Shown: one piece after another, positions 55,401 through 64,000 of the stretch
Position numbering within the stretch: the stretch's first letter is position 1
Layout: each line of letters begins with the position of its first letter
NCBI GenBank assembly: GCA_964384525.1
Contig: CAYLKO010000003.1
Coordinates: 1-64,000 of the forward strand
DNA from: SHZI01 sp964384525
GTDB lineage: Bacteria > Pseudomonadota > Gammaproteobacteria > Steroidobacterales > GCA-2729495
DNA length: 64,000 bases
Direction: 5' to 3'
Made by a program: the position numbers and the translations under genes
Notes under the pieces: model-generated
Told to the model about the DNA's origin: nothing
What the model saw: the letters and a program-made list of their open reading frames with translations, nothing else
Databases searched by the model: none

Positions 55401-58400
55401 CGCAACACCCGCCGCAACATCCGCTGCGTTGGCACTCGCCGCGTCCACGCTGCCGTTGACCTTCAGTCAGCACAGCCTGTGGTTCCTCGACACGCTGTAC
55501 CCCGGCGACAGCAGCGCCAACGAGCAGTTCGTGATCAGCCTGCGCGGCCCGCTGGATCACGCGGCGCTGTGTCGTGCGTGGCGGGCGCTCCTCGAACGTC
55601 ACCCGATCCTGCTCGCCACTTTCGTGGAGACGGACGAGTCGGGTGCGGGTCTGCGGCCATATGCCGGCGGGGAAGCGCCACCCGGGTTGCAGCAGCTCGA
55701 TCTCGGGTCGGATTCTCAGCTGCCGGCGCTGGCCGAGGCCGGACTGCGCGGCGCCTTTGACCTGCGGCGTGGTCCGCTCGTCCGCGCACAATTGTGCGTG
55801 GCCTCGGCGGAGCACTCGCTGTTGCTGGTCACGGCGCATCACATCGTGGCCGATGGCCTGTCGGTGCGGATCCTGCGGGATGATCTGGCGCAGCTTTACG
55901 CGCGGGAAGTGCGTGCAGACCACCAGGAGCTGGCGGCTGCCGGCCGCTATGTTGATCTGGCGGGCGAACGGCGCTGGCAGGCAGGCCGCGTCGATCCGGA
56001 GGCGCTGGCTTTCTGGGTCGGGCAGCTCCGTGATGCACCGCCGTCAGCCTTGCGTCAGCTGGTGCAGCCGGCCTCTCGCGATCGGGTCTCGCGTCGTGTC
56101 GCTTTTTCGCTGGAGGCGGAGCTGGCCGATCAGCTGCGCCGTCTGGCCCGCGAGGCCGGCGCCACGCCCTACATGGTGGCGTTGGCTGCCTTTCGCGTGC
56201 TGCTTGCGCGACTGACCAGCGCGACCGATCTCTGCATCGGCACGCCGATGACGTTGCGCGATTCACCGGAACTGGCCGACATCGTCGGTTGCCTGGTGAA
56301 CCCGGTGGTCCTCCGCAATACCGTCCGGATGGAGGAATCCTTCCGCGCACAGGTACGCAGCGAACGCCGCGCGGCGCTGGACGCCTTCCGCCATCGCGAT
56401 GTGCCGTTCTCGCGGGTGGTTGAGGCTGTCGCACCGCCACGGCAACTCGGCGAGCACCCGCTGTTCCAGATACTGTTCTCGTGGGAACCCGCCGTCGGGC
56501 CGGTCAGCGCCGGCGGCATCGTGCACGAGCTCGTGTCCGTGCCGGCCGCCCGGCAGTCCTATTTCGATCTGGAGTGCATGCTGAAGGATGCCGGCGAGGG
56601 CGCTGCGCTCGACGGTTGCTTCGCCTGGTCCGCCGACATCATCGAAGATGTAGTGGGGCAGCAGCTGCCGTTGCTGTTCAGTGAACTGCTGCGCAATGCG
56701 CTGGACCAGCCGGAACTGCCGGTGGCGCGGCTCGGGCTGATGTCGGTCGATCTGCGCCGCCAGGTGCTGCATGAATTCAATGCCACGCAGGCGGCCCTGC
56801 CGCCGTGGCCCACGCTGCACGATGGCTTTCTCACCCGGGCTGCGCGTGAACCATCGGCTATTGCGGTACGTGGGGCCATGCGTGGGGCCATATATGAGGC
56901 CACACGCGGTGTCGGTTACAGCGATGCCGCAAGCTGGCGTTGCGACGCACTGGCCGCCCGCAGCGCCGCACTGGCGCAGCTCCTGCTGGCCCGGCAGGCC
57001 GGCCGTGGCAATCGGGTGGGTGTCGCGATTGGTCGCTCGCCGGAGCTGGTGCTCGCCGTCATGGCGGTGTTGCGGGCCGGTGGCGTCGTGGTGCCGCTGG
57101 ATCCGGGTTTTCCCCTGGCCCGGCTCGAATTCATTGCCCGCGATGCCGACCTTGCCCTGATCCTCACCAACGGCGGGAGTCTATCGATCGGGGGTGTGAC
57201 GACCTTCGACATCGGTGCATGGCTGTCGGCGCCGCCGGCCTCCCTGTCAATCACTTGGCCAATCAATCTGCCGGTCGTGAGTCCCGATGCGCCGGCCTTC
57301 ATGTTGTACACCTCGGGTTCCACCGGCGAACCCAAGGGGGCGTGGACCACGCACCGTGCGGCGGTGAATCGCTGTCACTGGATGTGGACGCACTTTGGTT
57401 TTGCAGCCAGCGATGTGTTTGCGCTGCGCACCACGCCGAATTTCATCGATGCCTGGTGGGAGATGTTCGGCGCACTCATCCACGGGGCCGTGCTGCAGAT
57501 CGTGCCGGACGACATCGCGACGGATGTCCGACGCCTGCCGGCTTTTGTTGCCGGGCACGGCATCAGCCAGCTGGTGCTGGTGCCCTCGTTGCTGGATTCC
57601 CTGCTCGAGCAGATCGCGGTCGATGGCACCGTGCTGCCGCGACTGCACTTTTGCATCAGCAGTGGTGAGCCGCTGTCGCCGACGCTGGTGTGGCGCTGCC
57701 GGCAGCTCCTGCCGGCCACCACGCTCATCAATACCTACGGGACCTCCGAGATCTGGGATGCCACCGCATTCGATACCCGTGAGCTCGCCACCGACGCCAC
57801 CCGCGTGCCCATCGGTCACCCGGTTGCCAATGCCCGGGTGTATGTCCTCGATCGATCCGGGGAGCCGGCGCCGCCGGGCATTCCCGGTGAACTCTGCGTG
57901 GCCGGGCTGGGTGTGGCGGGTGGTTACTGGCAGCGTCCGGCACTGGACGCGGAACGCTACGTGACGGCCACGTCACCGGAGCTCGCCGGCCAGCGGCTGT
58001 ATAGAACAGGTGATCGGGCGCGCTGGCGGGCGCACGGTGGCATCGAATGCCTGGGCCGGCTGGATGCCCAGTTCAAACTGCGTGGCCAGCGCATCGAGCC
58101 GGCCGAGATCGAGCAGGTGTTGCGGCTGCAGCCTGCTGTCGATGACGCGATCGTCGGTGTGGCCGGTCACGGTGATGCCGCGCATCTGGTGGCGGGCTTC
58201 GTGCCCGCTGCGGGCACGACCTCGAGTGATCCTGCGCTGGTGGCGAGCCTGCGCCAGCACGTGCAAAGCCGGTTGCCGGCATGGATGGTGCCCACCGAAT
58301 GGCGGGTGCTCACCAGCGTGCCGCGCACGCCGAGCGGCAAGGCCGATCGCGCCGGCTGGCTCACGGCTGACCGCGTCTTGCCGACGGAGCACTTCCTGAA

Positions 58401-61400
58401 GCAGGTCGGCGACGTGGGCAGCGATCTGCCCCGGGACGACATCGAGCGGCAGCTGGCTGCGGTGTGGGCGGTGGTCATGGGCCGGGACGCCATCGGCATC
58501 CATGACAACTTCTTTGATCTCGGCGGCCATTCGCTGCTGGCGAGCCGGCTGCTGAACCGGATCCGGACGCAGTTCGAGGTGCAGCTTGAACTCCGCGATC
58601 TCTTTGCCCGACCGACGGTGGCTGGTCTTGCCGTGCTGCTGCGGCTCGAGCGGGATCCGGAGCTGCCGGCTGCAACGACCTCGGCGGCGGTCATCGCGGC
58701 GCCAGTCATCGATGTGCCGGTTGACGACATGCCGGACACGCTCTTGTCCTTCGGTCAGGAGCGGTTGTGGTTTCTCGATCAGCTGGATCCCGGCAGTCCG
58801 GCCTGGAATGTGGCCTGGACCATCCGCTGCGACGGCCCGCTGGATCCCCGGGTGATGCAGGCCGCCCTGAACAGGATGCGGGATCGTCATCCGGTGCTGA
58901 GAACGCGGATTCCCGCCGTGGCCGGCCGGCCGGTCGCGATCATCGATCCGTCGATCCCGATTGAGCTGTTGGTCGAAGACATCGATGCCGATCGCTTGCA
59001 CGATTGTCTGCAGGCGCTGGCCCGCGCCCCGCTGAACACCGCGTGCGGGCCGTTGTTCACGGCGCGGCTGCTGCGCACCGCGCCGGACGAGCACCATCTG
59101 CTGCTGGTTGCTTCGCACCTCGTGACCGACGCCACCTCCAACCATCTGCTGTTCGATGATCTAGTCAACGTGCTGGCCGGCAACGCAGCAGCAGCGACGC
59201 TGCCGACGATTGCGCCGCTGTCTTATGACGCCTACGTCCGGCGGCAGCGGGCCGCGGCAACGAACGGAAACTGGCAGGCGGCCCTCGACTGGTGGCTGGA
59301 GCGACTGGCGGCAGCGCCACCGGCCCTCGAGTTGCCCACAGATTTTCCCCGGCCGGCAGAGCAGCACTACGCGGGCGCAACCCTGCGGCGCGGGATTCCC
59401 GCGGCGCTGCTGGCCAGCGTGCGGCGCTTCGCCAGCGAGCGGAACTGCACGGTCTACATGGTCCTGCTAGCGGTCTTCAAGACCGTGCTGCACCGTTACT
59501 CCAGCGCCACCGACCTGCTGGTGGGCACGCCGGTGGAAGGGCGCCACAGTGCAGACGTCGAGTCGGTGGTCGGGCTGTTCATCAACACCCTCGTGATGCG
59601 CACCGATCTCGCTGGCGATCCGGATTTCGAGACGCTGCTCGGGCGCGTGCGCGACACCACCCTCGAAGCCCAGGCGCATCAGGAAGTGCCCTTCGAAAAG
59701 CTGGTGGAGGCATTGGCGCCGGAGCGTTCGCTCAGTCGCAGCCCGGTGTTTCAGGTGCTCTTCAATCTCATCCAGGTGCCGGAGCGCCGTCGCCAGGTTG
59801 CTGATCTGAGCCTGCACATGGATCGGCTGTTCGACCCGGGCATATCCAGCTTTGACCTGAGCCTGACGGCGGCCATCGAGGCGGACGGCGCGACGCTCGC
59901 TTTTGAATACGCCACGGAACTCTTTCACGAGGCGACGATCGGCCATCTCGCGGATGCCTGCCTCGTGTTGCTGCAGGCCGCGCTGGAGGATCCGGCGCAA
60001 CGCCTGTCGGCACTGCCGCTGCTCGATGCGGCGGCGCGCGCTGCCGTGCTGGCGCTGGGGCAGGGCGCGGTGCTGTCGCTGCCGTTCATGGCGGTCCACG
60101 AGCAGGTGGCGGCGGTTGCCCGGCGCCTGCCGGATGCTCCGGCTGTTTCCCTGCGCGGCCTGTACAGCGGCGATCCCGATCACGTGCTGAGCTATGCCGG
60201 GCTGGAATCCCGCGCCAATCAGCTCGCCCACCATCTACGCGCGTGCCTGGCCGGGCTCGAGGCCGCTGACGTTGACGGAGCTGGCGAGGAGGCTGCCGAT
60301 CGTCCGCAGGTGCGCGTGGGCATCTGCCTGCCGCGATCGCCGGATTGCCTGGTGGCGGTGCTGGCGGTGCTGAAAACCGGCGCAGCCTATGTGCCGCTGG
60401 ATCCGGCGTGGCCGGTGGAGCGTCTGGCAGCGCTGGCAAACAACGCGCTGCTGGCCGGCGTGATCGTGGACGAAACAACCCGTGCACTGTTTGCCGCAAC
60501 TGAACGCCAGGTGGATCTGCAGCGTGATCGGCACCTGATCAGCGCCTGCCCGACCAGCCCGCCACAGCGACAGATCCAGCCCACCGATCCGGCCTACCTG
60601 ATCCACACCTCGGGGTCCACCGGCAAACCGAAAGCGGTGGTCGTCACGCACGCCAATCTGGCGGCCACGATGGCGGCCTGGCAGTCAGCCTGGAATCTGC
60701 AACCGGGTGAAGCCCATCTGCAGATGGCCGGCATGGCCTTCGATGTCTTCAGTGGTGACTGGCTCCGGGCGCTCGGCAGCGGCGGCGAGCTCGTGCTGTG
60801 CCCGCGCGAAGCGCTGCTCGACCCGCCGGCGCTGCTCGCCCTGCTGAAGCGCGCCGCCATCCGCATTGCCGAGTTCGTGCCGGCGATCATCCGGCCTCTG
60901 GTGGCGCACTGTCGCGCCACGCATGTGCAGTTGCCGGACCTGCGTCTGCTCATCGTCGGCTCCGATGTCTGGCATGACACCGACCTCGAGGCCTTGCGTA
61001 CCGTCGCCGCCACCGGCACCCGGCTGATCAACTCGTATGGCGTGGCCGAAGCCACGATCGACAGCTGCTGGTTCGACGCCACGACAGCCGGGGTGCGCGG
61101 CGGCGTGCCCATCGGCAGGCCGTTTCCCGGCGTCACGCTGTGCGTGGTCGATGCCCATGGCAATCCCGTGCCGCCCGGTGTGCCGGGCGAGTTGATCATC
61201 GGCGGCAGCGGTGTCGCGGCCGGCTACTGGCAGACCGAAGCGGCGATCGCGGCGCGCTTCAGCGCGGATCAGCGCTATCGCACCGGCGACATCGTGCGCT
61301 GGAACCCGGCTGGCCAGCTCGAGTTGAAAGGTCGCGGTGACGGCCGGATCAAGCTGCGCGGCTTCCGCATCGAGCCGGCGGAAATCGAAGCCTGTCTGGT

Positions 61401-63948
61401 CGGGTGTGCCGGCGTTGCCGCTGCGGCCGTCATCCTGCAGCCCGCCGCTGCTGATCGGGAGGCGCGCCTCGTGGCCTTCGTGGCCATTGGCGACGACGCG
61501 GCGGACCGCAGGCCGGAGCGCAGTTGGCCGGACAGCAGGGCGGATAGCAGGCAGCCCGACAGCGAGGTCTTGAGGCTGGCGGTGGCCCGCCAGCTGCCGG
61601 CGCAGATGGTGCCGGCGCAGTTCGTGCTCGTGCCGCGGCTGCCGCTGACCTCGAGCAACAAGATCGACCGGCTGGCACTGGCGGCCGATCTGGCCGCATT
61701 GCCGGGCACGCGGCCGAGCGACATCACCACGGCCCCGGCAACTCCCGCGCAGCCGATGGAAGCGGTGATCTGCGAGGCCATGGCCGACGTGCTGGAGCGG
61801 CCGACCGTGGGCGTCGATGCGGATTTCTTTCGCACCGGCGGTCATTCCCTGCAGGCTGCGCGCCTCGTGGCGCGACTGCGGATGATGCTGCAGGTGGAGC
61901 TGCCCCTGCGGGCGATCTTTGAAGCCCTGACGCCGCGCGGCCTGGCGGCGACGATCGCCAGCCTGCGCCTCGCCCGGCTGGATGCGCCGCCACTGCCGCG
62001 TCCCGTCCGCCGGCTGCAGCAGGCTGCCGGCACGGCACCCTTGTCCACCATGCAACAACGCCTGTGGTTCCTGGAACGCCTGCATCCCGGGACGGCGACC
62101 TATCACCTGCACTGGTTGTTGCAGGTGCAGGGCGCGCTGGACCTCGATGCCCTGCAGTCGGCAGTCGACGTGGTGGTGGCTCGTCATGAGGTGCTGCGCA
62201 CGGCATTCATCGAAGAGGCGGGGCTGCCGATGCAGTCCATTGCGGCCGACTGTCGCGTGCTGGTCGAGGTGGTCCGGACGCACACCGTGGCCGGCCAGAA
62301 TGTCGGCCAGGATGCCGCGATCCACGCCCGCATCGCCGAGCCCTTCGATCTAGCTGTTCCGCCCTTGATGCGCGTGGTGGTGCTGCCGGAGCTTGTCGCC
62401 CCGGGTGCTGACGGCGTGGCCGACGCGGCCACCAGCCGCCAGCGCCTGCTGCTGGTCATTCATCATCTGGTGGCCGACGGCTGGTCCTTCGGCGTGCTGA
62501 GCCGCGAACTGGCGGCGGCCTACCATGCGGCCCGGCATGCGCCTGCGCCGGGTTTGTCGGCACCGGGTTTGCCAGTAGTGGGTTTGTCGGCACCAGGTTT
62601 GCCGGCATTGCCTTTGCAGTACGGCGACTACGCAGCCTGGCAACAGTCGCCCAGCTACCAGGCCCGGCTGCAACAGCATCTGACTTACTGGCAGACCACA
62701 CTGGCCGGCGCCCCGGCGTTGCTCGAACTGCCAGCGGCGGCGTCGCGCACCAGCGATGGTGACCATCGGGGCGCGTGGCGCGAACGCGTGATCCCCGCCG
62801 CCGATGCACAAGCCTTGCGACAGCTGGCCCTGACGGAAGGCGCGACGCTCTTCATGGTGGTGCTCGCCGCCTTCAAGGCCGTGCTGGGCCGCTTGGCCGG
62901 CACGGACGACGTGGTGGTCGGCACACCGGTGGCCGGCCGTTCGCATCGCGAGTTCGAGGATCTGGTCGGCTTCTTCGTCAACACGCTGGTCCTGCGCACC
63001 TCGCTTGCCAATGCCCCGGCCGACCCACTGGCCGACCCACTGGCCGACCCACTCACTTTCCGGGAGCTGCTGGCCCGCATCCGGCACACCACGCTGGAAG
63101 CCTTCGACCATGCGGAAGCACCCTTCGAGAAACTGGTTGAAGTGTTGCAGCCGCGCCGCACGCTGGCGCACAGCCCGCTGGTGCAGGTGCTGTTCGTGCT
63201 GCATAACCAGCCTTTTCAGCCACTGGCGCTGGATGATTTGTCGATCACGGCGGAAACGATGCCGGCCGATGCCGTGAAGTTCGATCTCAATCTGCATGTG
63301 GCGGCGGAGGGCGGAACCCTGCGGCTGGCGCTTGCGTGGCGTACCGCGTTGTACACCGAGGCAGTTGCGGCCCATCTGCTGGATGTCTGCGTGGGTCTGC
63401 TGCACGACGCGAGTGCCGCGCCGGATCAGCCACTGGCCGAGTTGCTGGATGCGGCTTTGCTGACGCATCCGGTGGTGGTGGCTGTTGCAGACGGCGGGCA
63501 GCCCGCAGCGACAATCACATCAGCATCAGCATCAGCATCAGCATCAGCATCAGCATCAGCAGTGGCAATGGCGCCGGTATTGCCGCCGCCGGATACAGCA
63601 GTCATGGCGGCCCTGCGCGATATCTGGAGCCATCTGTTGAATGGTGTCGAACCACATGTTGAACCCGGTATCGACGATGATTTTTTCCTGTCGGGAGGCC
63701 ACTCGTTGCTCGCCATGCGGCTCGTGGCCGCCATTGCCGACTGTTTCGGCATCGAGTTGCCGCTGATCACGGTGTTCGAGGCGCCGACGCTGCGGCTGAT
63801 GGCGGCCCGCATCGCGACCCGCCGGCCCGCAGATCACTCCACAGGCCGGTCCGCAGGCCAATCCACCGGCCAATCCACCGGCCAGGCCACGGGCGTCGGT
63901 GCGATTCGCCGCCAGCCCCGGCTGGCCGACGACGGCCCGCCGCCATGA
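52447..63948 (+). CDS. Multimodular nonribosomal peptide synthetase: A(MT)-T-C-A-T-C-A-T-C-T
   Basis: 3,833 residues from GTG 52447. A1 (52500-55060) has TSGSTGQPKG, but at core A4 FGFSVWE instead of FDxSVWE (Gly at 53080), and a PRMT-like methyltransferase (53920-54700; VLDIGTGQDAVLARL) between A8 and A10. T1 Ser at 55201 (LGGDS). C1 55450-56790 with HHIVADG intact (55837). A2 56815-58390: FIDAWWE; by-eye code IDWVISTDAK, near beta-alanine VDWVISLADK. T2 Ser 58531. C2 58730-60080: SHLVTDA replaces HHxxxDG (59113). A3 60085-61690: FDVFSGDW, code DVGEIGSIDK, the published ornithine code. T3 Ser 61846. C3 62030-63470: HHLVADG (62461). T4 Ser 63703 with no A domain before it. No epimerase or thioesterase. 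The next gene continues the line. Codes are read by eye. Confidence 0.9.
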   Translation: MTHLRRDPAGRADPAAPLPLRFAALAAARPQAPLVAYGEWRLNYGDVNGAANRLAHRLIALGVGANVPVALSLERGPDLLMAILAVLKAGGAYVPLDPQWPTDRLQRMAEAARPAVYITRASLRGHVPASAAVVVDLDRDQTAIAHEAGSDPDVAIDAAHWCYILFTSGSTGQPKGVPVTHGNLAGLFPPLTAALDFGPDDVWTWFHSASFGFSVWELCGALLHGGSLVIVPEHIRQDPVALSELLVDEQVTVFSQTPSALRRVLHEPRFHAGVDASPLRYLALSGEAIRQDDIAAWLAHRHRARLINAYAITETAGQVALRIYGTGDDTEAGARNLGQPLAGRHVLILDAAGQPVAADTPGELWVGGAQVTPGYLDAPELADRFVALPVSGADSGHEMVRGYRTGDRMRQLADGSLEYLGRIDAQLKFRGYRIEPGDIETALRSHPGVRDAAVGVSTDAAGNQRLTAWVVRTIDASAAAPPESLPESLPEFWPSLGAYGIYDAWLYGLMNTEPERLAAYRAAFAAAVPGKVVLDIGTGQDAVLARLCVEAGAAHVYAVEVLEEPARRAAELVAELGLTGRITVLHGDIADLELPVPVEVCTQGIIGNIGSADGIASIWNSARRHFAADCVPVPARCITRIAALELPAITRAKPGFGPLAADYVQRLFAAVGQPFDLRLCLRNVAPSALLSTAADFELLDFAGELAAGHAGSAVLAITRDGWLDGCLLWTVVEVGAGHSVDYLREQQAWLPVYFPLADTPVAVHRGDELQLRWESFPGSDRRYPDYRVTARLGGIELSHLSCHRSGTAGGSRLHRQLLASLQDDAPLSVTELRHWLESRVPGHLVPQGWMFLPQLPLGPGDKLDRHALPAPGNLRPALARPPVAPRSPAEQAVAELWSCTLGLEALGVDDDFFELGGDSIAAVQLTTRLQRWLDASVPLAALFEAPTIAGLTQHLERRFAEALAAALRRQAAAAAAPALPVAAPAATPAATSAALALAASTLPLTFSQHSLWFLDTLYPGDSSANEQFVISLRGPLDHAALCRAWRALLERHPILLATFVETDESGAGLRPYAGGEAPPGLQQLDLGSDSQLPALAEAGLRGAFDLRRGPLVRAQLCVASAEHSLLLVTAHHIVADGLSVRILRDDLAQLYAREVRADHQELAAAGRYVDLAGERRWQAGRVDPEALAFWVGQLRDAPPSALRQLVQPASRDRVSRRVAFSLEAELADQLRRLAREAGATPYMVALAAFRVLLARLTSATDLCIGTPMTLRDSPELADIVGCLVNPVVLRNTVRMEESFRAQVRSERRAALDAFRHRDVPFSRVVEAVAPPRQLGEHPLFQILFSWEPAVGPVSAGGIVHELVSVPAARQSYFDLECMLKDAGEGAALDGCFAWSADIIEDVVGQQLPLLFSELLRNALDQPELPVARLGLMSVDLRRQVLHEFNATQAALPPWPTLHDGFLTRAAREPSAIAVRGAMRGAIYEATRGVGYSDAASWRCDALAARSAALAQLLLARQAGRGNRVGVAIGRSPELVLAVMAVLRAGGVVVPLDPGFPLARLEFIARDADLALILTNGGSLSIGGVTTFDIGAWLSAPPASLSITWPINLPVVSPDAPAFMLYTSGSTGEPKGAWTTHRAAVNRCHWMWTHFGFAASDVFALRTTPNFIDAWWEMFGALIHGAVLQIVPDDIATDVRRLPAFVAGHGISQLVLVPSLLDSLLEQIAVDGTVLPRLHFCISSGEPLSPTLVWRCRQLLPATTLINTYGTSEIWDATAFDTRELATDATRVPIGHPVANARVYVLDRSGEPAPPGIPGELCVAGLGVAGGYWQRPALDAERYVTATSPELAGQRLYRTGDRARWRAHGGIECLGRLDAQFKLRGQRIEPAEIEQVLRLQPAVDDAIVGVAGHGDAAHLVAGFVPAAGTTSSDPALVASLRQHVQSRLPAWMVPTEWRVLTSVPRTPSGKADRAGWLTADRVLPTEHFLKQVGDVGSDLPRDDIERQLAAVWAVVMGRDAIGIHDNFFDLGGHSLLASRLLNRIRTQFEVQLELRDLFARPTVAGLAVLLRLERDPELPAATTSAAVIAAPVIDVPVDDMPDTLLSFGQERLWFLDQLDPGSPAWNVAWTIRCDGPLDPRVMQAALNRMRDRHPVLRTRIPAVAGRPVAIIDPSIPIELLVEDIDADRLHDCLQALARAPLNTACGPLFTARLLRTAPDEHHLLLVASHLVTDATSNHLLFDDLVNVLAGNAAAATLPTIAPLSYDAYVRRQRAAATNGNWQAALDWWLERLAAAPPALELPTDFPRPAEQHYAGATLRRGIPAALLASVRRFASERNCTVYMVLLAVFKTVLHRYSSATDLLVGTPVEGRHSADVESVVGLFINTLVMRTDLAGDPDFETLLGRVRDTTLEAQAHQEVPFEKLVEALAPERSLSRSPVFQVLFNLIQVPERRRQVADLSLHMDRLFDPGISSFDLSLTAAIEADGATLAFEYATELFHEATIGHLADACLVLLQAALEDPAQRLSALPLLDAAARAAVLALGQGAVLSLPFMAVHEQVAAVARRLPDAPAVSLRGLYSGDPDHVLSYAGLESRANQLAHHLRACLAGLEAADVDGAGEEAADRPQVRVGICLPRSPDCLVAVLAVLKTGAAYVPLDPAWPVERLAALANNALLAGVIVDETTRALFAATERQVDLQRDRHLISACPTSPPQRQIQPTDPAYLIHTSGSTGKPKAVVVTHANLAATMAAWQSAWNLQPGEAHLQMAGMAFDVFSGDWLRALGSGGELVLCPREALLDPPALLALLKRAAIRIAEFVPAIIRPLVAHCRATHVQLPDLRLLIVGSDVWHDTDLEALRTVAATGTRLINSYGVAEATIDSCWFDATTAGVRGGVPIGRPFPGVTLCVVDAHGNPVPPGVPGELIIGGSGVAAGYWQTEAAIAARFSADQRYRTGDIVRWNPAGQLELKGRGDGRIKLRGFRIEPAEIEACLVGCAGVAAAAVILQPAAADREARLVAFVAIGDDAADRRPERSWPDSRADSRQPDSEVLRLAVARQLPAQMVPAQFVLVPRLPLTSSNKIDRLALAADLAALPGTRPSDITTAPATPAQPMEAVICEAMADVLERPTVGVDADFFRTGGHSLQAARLVARLRMMLQVELPLRAIFEALTPRGLAATIASLRLARLDAPPLPRPVRRLQQAAGTAPLSTMQQRLWFLERLHPGTATYHLHWLLQVQGALDLDALQSAVDVVVARHEVLRTAFIEEAGLPMQSIAADCRVLVEVVRTHTVAGQNVGQDAAIHARIAEPFDLAVPPLMRVVVLPELVAPGADGVADAATSRQRLLLVIHHLVADGWSFGVLSRELAAAYHAARHAPAPGLSAPGLPVVGLSAPGLPALPLQYGDYAAWQQSPSYQARLQQHLTYWQTTLAGAPALLELPAAASRTSDGDHRGAWRERVIPAADAQALRQLALTEGATLFMVVLAAFKAVLGRLAGTDDVVVGTPVAGRSHREFEDLVGFFVNTLVLRTSLANAPADPLADPLADPLTFRELLARIRHTTLEAFDHAEAPFEKLVEVLQPRRTLAHSPLVQVLFVLHNQPFQPLALDDLSITAETMPADAVKFDLNLHVAAEGGTLRLALAWRTALYTEAVAAHLLDVCVGLLHDASAAPDQPLAELLDAALLTHPVVVAVADGGQPAATITSASASASASASASAVAMAPVLPPPDTAVMAALRDIWSHLLNGVEPHVEPGIDDDFFLSGGHSLLAMRLVAAIADCFGIELPLITVFEAPTLRLMAARIATRRPADHSTGRSAGQSTGQSTGQATGVGAIRRQPRLADDGPPP
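63019..63054 (+). repeat. Tandem 12-bp repeat within NRPS C3
   Basis: GCCGACCCACTG repeats three times, encoding ADPLADPLADPL between two conserved C-domain blocks. Confidence 0.75.
63516..63560 (+). repeat. Hexanucleotide repeat encoding an (Ser-Ala)n linker in the NRPS
   Basis: CATCAG is repeated about seven times, giving the text TSASASASASASASA between C3 and T4. It sits exactly where an A domain would normally lie. Confidence 0.85.
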
Positions 63949-64000
63949 CCGAGCGCTACGTTTTTCCCACGTCCTTTGCCCAGCAGCGCCTGTGGTTTCT
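63945..64000 (+). CDS. Next nonribosomal peptide synthetase, starts with a C domain (partial)
   Basis: Eighteen codons to the right edge: MTERYVFPTSFAQQRLWF. The words SFAQQRLWF are the first core motif of a condensation domain. The ATG overlaps the previous stop (ATGA), so it is the next subunit of the line and likely to accept from T4. Confidence 0.85.
   Translation, partial: MTERYVFPTSFAQQRLWF

Noticed and set aside
63516..63560. CRISPR-like repeat array
   Set aside because: A 6-bp in-frame repeat without spacers; it codes for a Ser-Ala linker.

Overview
The window looks like a contig from an uncultured, high-GC gammaproteobacterium-like genome. SlyX, RdgC, SrkA, Uup, a cbb3 oxidase and a CspA-type gene point to Gamma/Betaproteobacteria; the exact lineage cannot be fixed from sequence alone. 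Three 10-N runs (19346, 29102, 44281) and a 30-C run suggest a scaffolded draft or metagenome bin. Coding density is very high and no gene-free stretch exceeds 300 bases.

Layout. 1-2817: cbb3 oxidase genes (ccoO partial; ccoN with a CcoS-like N-terminus), a group III truncated haemoglobin with a visible promoter/operator, and an Lrp-type regulator; leuA lies on the other strand. 4646-16000: glgB, a saccharopine-dehydrogenase-like protein, uup, a VOC protein, srkA, a large CadC-like TPR regulator, a DUF4329 protein and a small protein behind a textbook sigma-54 promoter. 16033-18092: a bufferin-type metallophore operon (bufA-bufB-bufC), translationally coupled to two glycogen/alpha-glucoside enzymes (18089-22787). 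22784-34713: MarC, a ferritin-like protein, MFS, an F420-type luciferase-like (LLM) enzyme, a metallopeptidase, GST, DUF1838, a medium-chain reductase, a LEA-type lipoprotein, a pilin-like protein, two paralogous beta-barrel proteins and a tandem alpha/beta hydrolase. 34819-44173: two paralogous membrane-anchored coiled-coil proteins, three consecutive LLM oxidoreductases, arfB, csp, tal, slyX, rdgC and a 3-methyladenine glycosylase. 44372-50583: a complete coenzyme F420 operon (npdG-cofE-cofD-cofC-fbiC plus a lipocalin-like gene). 50823-64000: a divergent operon queD-like / nucleoside deaminase / methyltransferase / 3,833-residue NRPS / next NRPS (partial).

Two coherent systems stand out. 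One is F420 biosynthesis together with four LLM-family enzymes that could use it. The other is the NRPS operon beside it: A(MT)-T-C-A-T-C-A-T-C-T, whose first A domain lacks the usual amino-group-binding Asp, whose second looks beta-amino-acid-like, whose third carries the ornithine code DVGEIGSIDK, and whose last module has no A domain.

The least expected observation is a set of single-codon translation-punctuation defects in otherwise intact genes: an in-frame TAG in an alpha-glucosidase (22512), an in-frame TAG at codon 9 of a ferritin-like gene (23513), an in-frame TAA at the CofG/CofH junction of fbiC (46108), an ATC where an LLM gene should start (38167), and an arfB with no stop where the family ends. 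The 11.5-kb NRPS frame has no such defect. These may be real mutations, strain mixture, consensus errors or readthrough; read mapping would decide.
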